Below, piece by piece: positions 55,192 through 64,000 of a DNA stretch of 64,000 nucleotides. The stretch is from Aricia agestis. Lineage: Eukaryota > Arthropoda > Insecta > Lepidoptera > Lycaenidae. The notes beneath the pieces are model-generated. The model worked only from the letters and a program-made list of their open reading frames with translations, was not told the DNA's origin and did not search any database. The position numbers and the translations under genes were made by a program. The stretch spans positions 31,601,001 through 31,665,000 of the forward strand of contig NC_056428.1 in NCBI RefSeq assembly GCF_905147365.1. Reading direction: 5' to 3'. Each line of letters starts with the position of its first letter. Position 1 is the stretch's first letter.

Positions 55192-55910
55192 ATTACTAGA
55201 TACCGAATTATATGCATTTGCATACTTGCATATGCATTTGCATATTTTAGCCATTTTCAGCAGCAGGTAGGTAATAGCATATTTTACCTAAGATCTAGTT
55301 ATAATGCATATTATCGGTACATTTACAACAATTTTTCACTAATGCTGCGAACTGAAATGCAACCAAAATAACAATAACAATTACAAAACATAAGGACTAT
55401 CGAGTAATAGTTGTGACTTGTGACTTTTTACTACATTTCGAATGCTGTTTGTAGCCGTGCGCATCTTTTGTTTTGACAGTTACGATAATAAAATGAAAGA
55501 GAGAGAAAAAAATCGCGCTTGCTAACTACAAATTAAACGGCAGAACCCAAGCTCAAATTCTGCACAGTTTCCTCAGTGAATGTGGAGCGAATCTTTTCTA
55601 TTTACAAAAATATTCTAAATGATCGTCGACACAATCTTACTACTGAAAATTTAGAAAAAGATTTGATTGCTTATCTTTACAAATTTTTTAAATAATTTTA
55701 ATGTCATATTATAATTTATAATGTTACTGTACGGTCTATTATCGCCTATCAAAAAATAATTTACTAATTGTATGCAGATTTTGAATTTGCATATTGTTAT
55801 ATAATTTTGCATATTCTGCCTACTTTCGTGCATATTTCAAGCATTTTTCATGCATATTTGCATGCATATAATATGCTTTTTATGTTTCATATAATCCGGT
55901 CTCTAGTTAT
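55192..55910. mobile_element. TIR element rich in TGCATA words
   Basis: The ends TACTAGATACCGAATTATAT and the complement of ATATAATCCGGTCTCTAGTTA are inverted with a few mismatches. Both ends carry multiple GCATATTT/ATGCATTTGCATA words. Part of the left end is repeated at 48785-48835. No transposase frame was seen, so it is probably non-autonomous. Confidence 0.6.
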
Positions 55911-56099
55911 TACGATATAAGGTATGCTAGTATAATTAACGACACATCACTTTCTTTCAGATTCCAATGCTTTCCAGTTTCTTTGCACTTATCATTAGGA
56001 GCTTTTTAGCATGAGAGTGGGGAGAAATTTTAATAATTTTGGTAGTAAGCGTGCAATAAAAATATTTAAACAATAGTTAAAAAAACTAAAAAACAAACT

Positions 56100-56575
56100 T
56101 TAGCCAATCCGCCATCTTAGATGTCCGCCATCTTGGATTTAAGTTGCACGACTTTGATACCCATATCATAGGGGTGCATTTCAAATAGTCTGTCCGCCAT
56201 CTTGGGGAGGTTGCCATATTGGATTTATATTATCGTGCATTGCCATCCAAACATGACAATGCACGATATGGCATGCGACATCACTCTAAATCCAATATGG
56301 CCTATGGCCTACCATCCAAGATGGCGGCATAGTTATTTTCTATGCAGTCCTACAATATGGATATTAAATGAAAGGGCTTTTTGAGAGTAACTCGAAAACT
56401 AACGTAATGTTATTCTACATCCAAAATGGCGGCTCATCCAAGATAGGGGAATAGTTGTCTTTAATGAACTTCTGCAATAGGTATGGGTATCAAATGAAAG
56501 GGCTTATTGAGTGTCATGTTGTATCGTGTCGTGTCGGATCGTGTCGTGTCATATCGTGTCATGTCATTATATTAT
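56100..56575. repeat. CCGCCATCTTGGAT repeat cluster and GTGTC microsatellite-like run
   Basis: CCGCCATCTTGGAT-like words occur four times, two of them inverted. 56214-56300 is a large imperfect hairpin (CCATATTGGATTTA, CGTGCATTG and complements). ATCAAATGAAAGGGCTT occurs twice. 56512-56570 is a run of variant TCGTG/TCATG pentamers. Confidence 0.7.
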
Positions 56576-57173
56576 ATGTATAATTTGCATGATAATAAAA
56601 GCTTAATATAATTATATTATTCTTCAATGATAAATGTTTAAGGCGAAATTGAGAATAGACGTAAAATTGTAGTGGATGTTAAGGTTAAACTTTAGGCTAT
56701 TATTATTTCATTATCTTATCAGTTATTTAACTTTCAAGTTCGAACGTGACTAAAGAAGTGCAGTTACACTTTTATAATATACAGATTCGTGATTATGTTA
56801 TAAACGTGTATAAAAATGTCATCTCAATGGGTTTAATATATCTACTTCAAAATTAAGTTCAAAAATTCCACCCGAACTAACATAGATGTTAGATACAGAG
56901 CAAGTTAAACAAAAGCTTTTAATTACCGACATATCATTTACAACCACTGAGCAATATTACAATCTAGCGGCAATTACAATATCACGGTGACACACATAAA
57001 GGGCTCCTGTAATATTTATTATTCTATTCACATGTTGGCTACGTGTCCATATGGCGTAACTTTCACTGGCCAAAGTAAAAGGCGCAAGCTCATGTTTCTT
57101 GTGTTATATATACAATATACATACGTCATAAGTACTCTGTTTCAAATCAATTGTGTATAAATGTTAACAAAGG
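56576..57173. other. Gene-free stretch
   Basis: AT-rich, no repeat or coding signal recognised. Confidence 0.4.
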
Positions 57174-57857
57174 TATAATAGATCGGAGATAGTGACACAA
57201 AATTCTTGATCATTTGTACCAGTATGGCGGTTCTACAGGGGTCTAATTACGTAAAGGCAAAAAGGAAAATGATGGTCGCACTGGCGGCCCAAACGCGTGG
57301 GCGTTAATCGAACGCGTCTGTAAATAACGAGTGTCGAACGATTTGTTCCACAAAAATGTTTGTATTTTCAGATAGTTGAAATAAAAGAAGTAGGCGGTAG
57401 CGTAATGCCATATGCCCGAGAAGTAGGGGTTTGGAACTGGGAAACATTGGGAACTGTCGGAAATGTATGGCAAGGTGATTTTCGAGAATGGCTACTCGAC
57501 GTTGATTAGCTATGCAAAAATTAGCTTGGTACAAATGGTTGGATTGTTTTATTTAAATTAATATATTCGCGTCGGTATGGCGGGCTGTAAGTCACACCCG
57601 AGAAGTATGACATTACGCTACCGACTACTTCTTTTTTTTTTTGACTATCTGAAAATACAAGCATGTTTGTGGAATAAATCGTTCGACACTCGTTATTTAT
57701 CCGACGCGTTCGATTAACGCCCACGCGTTTGGGCCGCCAGTGCGAGCGCTATGACCATCATTTTTCTTTTTGCCTTTACGTAATTAGACCCCGGAAGAAC
57801 CGCTATACTGGTACAAATGACCAAGAATTTTGTGTCACCATCTCCCCGTCTATAATG
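57174..57857. mobile_element. Long-armed foldback element, about 245-bp arms
   Basis: The left arm (57174-57420) and right arm (57596-57857) are inverted copies with about 10% differences. They share GACACAAAATTCTTG, CGTTCGACACTCGTTATTT-type and GGGCGTTAATCGAACGCG blocks. The about 175-bp loop is unrelated sequence. Open frames on minus arise from the arms and have no domain. Confidence 0.85.
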
Positions 57858-58211
57858 CTGGATACTAATTTACCACGCTGCAATATTAATTTTAATATAC
57901 AAAGCAAATTATAATCTGTAATGTTTGCACTAATAAAACGGAATAAAACAAATTACATTACTACGGGCGGCGATTAAAATAAATATTATTAAAGTAAAAT
58001 TAACATACACCTGACCAACTGCGCAAATGCAGATTATTTTGCATTATGGTTTGTCGTGTTAGGGTCAACTATGTGTTTGACCGAGCTTTGCTCGGTATTC
58101 GATAAAACACGAATAAAATGACATTTTCCAAAAATGATTATATATATACAAGAATTGCTCGTTTAAAGATATAAGATAAGATTCAGACCGCAACGCGACG
58201 CTATATTATTC

Positions 58212-58426
58212 AATAGATGACGCCCGCAACTCCGTTGCGCCAAAACTCGTTCATCGCGCGGGAACTGTATATTTTTCCGGCACAAAAAGTATCCTATGTC
58301 CTTTCCCGGGACTCAAAGCATCTTCATGCCAAATTTCAGCAAAATCGGTTCAGCGGTTTGGGCGTGAAGAGGTAACAGACAGACAGACAGACAGACACAC
58401 TTTCGCATTTATAATATTAGTATGGA
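58212..58426 (-). mobile_element. Non-autonomous Helitron, about 215 bp
   Basis: On minus it starts A|TC (TCCATACTAATATTATAAAT), has a TCTG tract, and ends with the GGCGCAACGGAGTTGCGGGC hairpin. The final CTAG is mutated. A second Helitron family remnant lies just left (58074-58169). Confidence 0.8.
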
Positions 58427-59078
58427 TTTCTAAGTGTCTAAAGTCTAAACAAACTAACTGAAGGGTTAAATTGCTGATGACACACCATGCCGAAATTACG
58501 TAGCGGTATTCACTTATATTGTATGCGTAGCGCATTGCAAGCGTAATCATGCCGAACTTCAGCCGCGTATTTTCGGACTAGTGTGTTTGGACACTGTACT
58601 GAATTGACAGATTTCGTGAGCGTGAGACGTCTTGCAAATCTGTCAAATCCATACGAAAGAAATGCATCTACGACTTCTACGAGTCACGTTGCCACAATAG
58701 ACATAACTACCAGTAGTTAGACTGCAAAGAAACGGACAGGTTTCAATATCTGTCAAATTCGTCGGGTTTCACTAGGATTATAAACGGAATGTGCCTCGCG
58801 CTGGCTGATATAATTTATTTTTAAATATTTAAAATAAAGATTTCAAAATTGGATTCTGACAATTTTAATCGCATGTGCCAAAACACAAACAACAATACGA
58901 CCAAAGAGGAACACGTCCAGCGAATATGTCATAGTTTTAAATTCGTAGGTAACAAGTTACCAACCCTAGCGACGATTTTCGTCATAATACGTCAAAATTA
59001 AAAATTTCAACATCAGTTCTAAGTCGGCATACTCTATCATTCTGTCTACTCTGACGTTGCGGTCTGAAATGATCCTTA
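58427..59078. other. Gene-free stretch with MITE fragments
   Basis: 58595-58690 carries GACAG..CTGTCAAATCCATACGA and GCATCTACGA blocks of the 21986-22119 family. The rest shows nothing. Confidence 0.45.
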
Positions 59079-59249
59079 TGCGGGCTCTACACTCGCGGCG
59101 CGAATTGCGGCCGCGACCTACGCATGCTACGCGCCGCGCCGTGAACACGACGCGTACAAATACGAAACTGCGAAGCGGAAACACGAGCTGCGAAACACTC
59201 GCGGTTCGCGGCCTTCACAGGCTTTCGCACCGCAAGTGTAGAGTCCGCA
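59079..59249. mobile_element. GC-rich MITE, TTA target duplication
   Basis: The 171-bp element has ends TGCGGGCTCTACACTCGCGG and the complement of CCGCAAGTGTAGAGTCCGCA, flanked by TTA (59076-59078, 59250-59252). It is nested in a copy of the CAGACCGCAACG family. Confidence 0.9.
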
Positions 59250-59512
59250 TTAGGTCATGCAGTTGAAGTCTGTCAATTCACTATACTACAAAAGAAATGC
59301 ATATCTACGCATCGCGTTGCGGTCTGAATTGATCTTAAGTATACATTTTGTAAGAGATGTTTTTCCTCATTAATAAAATAATTAGTTATTAGAGTATCTG
59401 ATTGGAGATTGCGTGGAAGCCTCGGTCGAACCGGTTTCCGCCCAAAAAACGTCGTTTGTCTATTATCGTTAAGTGTTAACCCATCACTGGAATTTAATAT
59501 TTATAATGTTCA

Positions 59513-60268
59513 CTAGCTGTTGCCCGCGACTTCGTCCGCGTGGACTTCAGTTTATAGCGCGCGATGTCAACAAAATTGGTGTCAAAAGCTTTTATAAAAA
59601 AACCCTGGTACCCCTTAAATCAATACAGCTGTGTAGTGTGCACACAATAAGTACTTTATTTTTTATATTAAACTTTATATTTTATGCCAAATTTCAAAGC
59701 ATATTTAGCCCCCCAATTACACAACTTTACCCATAAACTATTTATCATTGATAGGTTTAGCCCCAATTTCACCAACGTCTGTTAGTGTTAACAGCTTGTT
59801 AAAATGTCCTGTCTTCTATTTCATTCATATGAAAAACGAAACAGCTAACGTGATACTAATTCGATCATTATCTTTAACAGTCGTTGGTGAAATTTGGTCT
59901 TAAGGTTACGTCACTGCCTGCACAGATAAAGTATTGAGTTATTTAATACCGTAGAATAGATATAACAATCGAAAAAAATCGAGACTTAAATGTAAGATGA
60001 TACCACCTCTTATAGAAAGACTTTTGAGCAAGCGTCAGCGCGATGTAGAAGACGCACGGCGCCATCTATTATGAATTTTTTGAACAAATTTACGACCCTT
60101 ACAACCCTTTTTTCCAGTAAAAAAGTAGCCTATGTCCTTTCTCAGGCTTTAGACTATCTGTATACAAAATTTCATTACAATCGGTTCGGTAGTTTTGGCG
60201 TTTGGCGTGAAAGCGAGACTGACAGACAGACAGAGATACTTTCGCATTTATAATAATATTAGTATAGA
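59513..60268 (-). mobile_element. Non-autonomous Helitron, 756 bp
   Basis: On minus it begins A|TC (TCTATACTAATATTATTATA) and ends GCGGGCAACAGCTAG|T, preceded by a GTCCGCGTGGAC-like inverted motif. No Rep/helicase coding sequence is present. A plus-oriented 3' end of the same family lies at about 60400-60503. Confidence 0.88.
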
Positions 60269-60314
60269 TTATGTGCACACTGCACAGCTGTTTTTGGGTA
60301 TTTTGATTAATTAA

Positions 60315-60387
60315 GGGCCGCGCTACACCGGAATGGCAGCGGCGAGGCGAGCACTTTCAGCGCTGCCATTCCGATGTAGCGCGGCCC
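60315..60387. mobile_element. Very short palindromic MITE, TAA target duplication
   Basis: The 73-bp element has ends GGGCCGCGCTACACCGGAAT and its near complement, flanked by TAA (60312-60314, 60388-60390). Nearly the whole element is stem. Confidence 0.88.
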
Positions 60388-60530
60388 TAAGAGGGGTGCC
60401 ACTTACCAGGGTTTTAAAAAGTTTTTAAATTTGACACAAATTTTGTTGACACCGCGCGCTATAAACTAAAGTCCACGCGGACGAAGTCGCGGGCAACAGC
60501 TAGTATATATATAATATTATTATAATATTA

Positions 60531-60975
60531 TTAAACATCATATTCTAACGTATTAAAAACTATAAACAAAAACATACTAACTAATAAGTATGATTAGTTC
60601 TATGTTACAATAAAGTAAAAAATAAAACGCCATCTGTTGAATCGTATTAGAACTAAAATGTTCATTCCATCGATATATTTCTGGATTTTTTATAATATTA
60701 TACATAAAATATGTTTAAGATTTTTGAAATTTTATTTTAATACACATCCAAGACCCAGGAAAATTGAAAACTTTTTGTTCCGCCTGCGGGACTCGAACCC
60801 AGGACCCCCGGGATGAGCGCTGGCCACGCGCAATGCGAATTCATTTTCATCGAAATTTTCATGGAAATAAGATATTTTCCCACATCAAAATGTAGCCTAT
60901 GTCCTTTCTCAGACTCTAGAATAACTGTATACAAAATTTCATTGCAATCGGTTCAGTAGTTTTGGCGTGAAAGCA

Positions 60976-61016
<41 letters not shown>

Positions 61017-61518
61017 TACAGACAGACAGACAGACAGACAGAGATACTTTCGCATTTATAATATTAGTATGGATTAAACATCATATTCTAAAGTATTAAA
61101 AACTATAAACAAAAACATACTAACTAATAAGTATGATTAGTTCTATGTTACAATAAAGTAAAAAATAAAACGCCATCTGTTGAATCGTATTAGAACTAAA
61201 ATGTTCATTCCATCGATATATTTCTGGATTTTTTATAATATTATACATAAAATATGTTTAAGATTTTTGAAATTTTATTTTAATACACATCCAAGACCCA
61301 GGAAAATTGAAACCTTTTTGTTCCGCCTGCGGGACTCGAACCCAGGACCCCCGGGATGAGCGCTGGCCACGCGCAATGCGAATTCATTTTCATCGAAATT
61401 TTCTTGGAAATAAGATATTTTCCCACATCAAAATGTAGCCTATGTCCTTTCTCAGACTCTAGAATAACTGTATACAAAATTTCATTGCAATCGGTTCAGT
61501 AGTTTTGGCGTGAAAGCA

Positions 61519-61589
<71 letters not shown>

Positions 61590-61620
61590 GATACTTTCGC
61601 ATTTATAATATTAGTATGGA
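60531..61620 (-). repeat. Tandem duplication, 543 and 547 bp, of a Helitron-5'-end plus SINE-like unit
   Basis: Unit 1 is 60531-61073 and unit 2 is 61074-61620. They are nearly identical apart from scattered substitutions and the length of a (GACA)n tract (60977-61041 and 61519-61589). On minus each unit starts A|TC with the Helitron 5' terminus TCCATACTAATATTATAAAT, then has a B-box-containing tRNA-like segment (GGGTTCGAGTCCC near 60790 and 61333) and a conserved non-coding body. Open frames of 65 codons in both units are products of the duplication. Confidence 0.9.
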
Positions 61621-62299
61621 TTTATCCAGAGCCTCTGGATAAATGAACTTCTAGTGCCTCGAATGCCGGTTCGATTTCGCGCGTCAGTGTTCTCGAAGCG
61701 ATTATATCCGATTTATAAGCTCCTTTGTCTTTTTCCTATCTAATTTCTTCTATTTCTTTTCTTCGACCAAACTAAGGACAGAAATTCTATTAGCCTAACG
61801 AATTCGCTTAAAAAATACGAAATCGCCTCGGTAGTATGGAAAAATAGTTCATGAAACCCTTTTCTTTTTTTTATAATATTGTACCTAAGTAGGTATACAT
61901 AATATGCTTATCAGTTTGTCATCAATAGGTATACAATATACTTACATATTAATATCTTTTTGGTAAAATGCTTCTAGTATTTATTATCTTTATTGTATTT
62001 TTTCTGAAGTGGTTCCCTCGACCTCTGGCGTCGCCACCCCCAAGTTGAAAAACACTGGCCTAACCCGCCTAACTGACCACTCTGCGCATTTCCGAGCGAT
62101 CTTTATGTTGTGTACAGCCTGTATCTACTTCGCTTAGTCAGCTCTGTATTTATAAAAAGGCCGTGGCAATATGTGCCTGAAGTTCCGAACGTTCAAGTGA
62201 ACGAATTAGCTACAAAACAAAAACAACTTATCTTGTGTATCAAAATATAATATGCATCATAGTGAGATAAGGGTACACTTTTAGAGGGTGCAAATGTTA
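61621..62299. other. Gene-free stretch
   Basis: A mix of AT-rich sequence with no supported gene or named repeat, leading into the satellite. Confidence 0.4.
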
Positions 62300-64000
62300 T
62301 TTCTAACTCAAAAAATAGTCACCCCTAAAACCCACCCTTATAATTCCAAGTCGATTTTCTTCCACCCCACAGTGATTGAAAATTCTAAAAAAAATCATGC
62401 TTGTGTATTTATAGATCCTACATACGATGGTAATATTTTCAACTTGCGGACTCACCCCTAAAACTTACCCTTAAAATTCAAAGTCGATTTTCTCCCACAC
62501 CACAGTGATTGAAAATTCTAAAAAAATTCATGCTAGTATACTTATAGATCCTACATACGATGGTAATATTTTCAACTTGCGGACTCACCCCTAAAACTTA
62601 CCCTTAAAATTCAAAGTCGATTTTCTACCATACCACAGTGATTGAAAATTCTAAAAAAATTCATGCTAGTATACTTATAGATCCTACATACGATGGTAAT
62701 ATTTTCAACTTGCGGACTCACCCCTAAAAATTACCCTTAAAATTCAAAGTCGATTTTCTCCCACACCACAGTGATTGAAAATTCAAAAAAAATTCATGCT
62801 AGTATATTTTAAGATCCTACATACGATGGTAATATTTTCAACTTGCGGACTCACCCCTAAAACTTACCCTTAAAATTCAAAGTCGATTTTCTCCCACACC
62901 ACAGTGATTGAAAATTCTGAAAAAATTCATGCTAGTATACTTATAGATCCTACATACGATGGTAATATTTTCAACTTGCGGACTCACCCCTAAAACTTAC
63001 CCTTAAAATTCAAAGTCGATTTTCTACCATACCACAGTGATTGAAAATTCTAAAAAAATTCATGCTAGTATACTTATAGATCCTACATACGATGGTAATG
63101 TTTTCAACTTGCGGACTCACCCCTAAAACTTACCCTTAAAATTCAAAGTCGATTTTCTACCATACCACAGTGATTGAAAATTCTAAAAAAATTCATGCTA
63201 GTATACTTTTAGATCCTACATACCATGGTAATATTTTCAACTTGCGGACTCACCCCTAAAACTTACCCTTAAAATTCAAAGTCGATTTTCTACCATACCA
63301 CAGTGATTGAAAATTCTAAAAAAATTCATGCTAGTATACTTTTAGATCCTACATACCATGGTGATATTTTCAACTTGCGGACTCACCCCTAAAACTTACC
63401 CTTAAAATTCAAAGTCGATTTTCTCCCACACCACAGTGATTAAAAATTCTAACAAAATTCATGCTAGTATACTTATAGATCCTACATACGATGGTAATAT
63501 TTTCAACTTGCGGACTCACCCCTAAAACTTACCCTTAAAATTCAAAGTCGATTTTCTACCATACCACAGTGATTGAAAATTCTAAAAAAATTCATGCTAG
63601 TATACTTATAGATCCTACATACGATGGTAATATTTTCAACTTGCGGACTCACCCCTAAAAATTACCCTTAAAATTCAAAGTCGATTTTCTCCCACACCAC
63701 AGTGATTGAAAATTCTAAAAAAATTCATGCTAGTATATTTTAAGATCCTACATACGATGGTAATATTTTCAACTTGCGGACTCACCCCTAAAACTTACCC
63801 TTAAAATTCAAAGTCGATTTTCTCCCACACCACAGTGATTGAAAATTCTGAAAAAATTCATGCTAGTATATTTTAAGATCCTACATACGATGGTAATATT
63901 TTCAACTTGCGGACTCACCCCTAAAACTTACCCTTAAAATTCAAAGTCGATTTTCTCCCACACCACAGTGATTGAAAATTCTAAAAAAAATCATGCTAGT
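62300..64000. repeat. Satellite array, 133-bp period, about 13 units, runs off the window
   Basis: The phrase CCACAGTGATTGAAAATTCT recurs every 133 bp from 62369 to 63967. Each unit also has TGCGGACTCACCCCTAAAA and TTCAAAGTCGATTTTCT. The first unit is more diverged, as expected at an array edge. Diagnostic variants recur with a 931-bp (7-unit) spacing. No coding capacity. Confidence 0.97.

Noticed and set aside
60765..61403. Two minus-strand tRNA-like segments with GGTTCGAGTCC
   Set aside because: They lack an A box and a cloverleaf, and belong to the duplicated SINE-like unit.
62300..64000. CRISPR-like regular repeats
   Set aside because: Head-to-tail 133-bp satellite without unique spacers, in a eukaryotic context.

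Overview
The window looks like a lepidopteran (moth or butterfly) nuclear genome segment: AT-rich, multi-exon genes with long introns, and dense TIR, Helitron-like, SINE-like and LTR elements of types familiar from Lepidoptera. The order-level call rests on recognising these repeat types by eye, not on a search. Two host genes can be supported. On the minus strand eight exons between 36640 and 17490 encode the SH3, SH2 and N-terminal two thirds of the kinase domain of the Abl non-receptor tyrosine kinase. Every splice junction keeps frame. The 5' exon(s) and the end of the kinase plus C-terminal tail are not in the window. On the plus strand three exons (7320 to 14310) encode a small secreted Cys-rich protein of Ly6/three-finger type; if Abl continues past position 1, this gene is nested antisense in an Abl intron. 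Layout: 1-7300 is nested transposons (OTU-like ORF remnant, 571-bp hairpin, mariner relic carrying a hAT-type MITE, SINE-like copies). 7320-14605 is the Ly6-like gene, with an ORF1-only LINE relic in its intron 2. 14606-17330 is MITEs and hairpins. 17331-36640 is Abl, including a decayed partial copy of its last visible exon. 36641-50200 is intergenic or far-upstream Abl sequence full of TTA/TAA-flanked MITEs. 50205-54145 is a repeat interrupted by a young, internally deleted Ty3/gypsy LTR element whose single ORF joins Gag to the integrase zinc-binding region. 54146-62290 is more foldback elements, Helitrons and a 543-bp tandem duplication. 62300-64000 is a 133-bp satellite running off the window edge. 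No CRISPR, rRNA or functional tRNA gene was seen. The points most worth a second look are: the intact Gag/integrase-zinc-finger ORF with near-identical LTRs; a recurring class of short snap-back inverted duplications, four of them datable because other copies of the same repeat lack them; a seven-unit higher-order pattern in the satellite; a tandem duplication whose unit starts exactly at a Helitron 5' terminus; and the antisense nesting of the Ly6-like gene.
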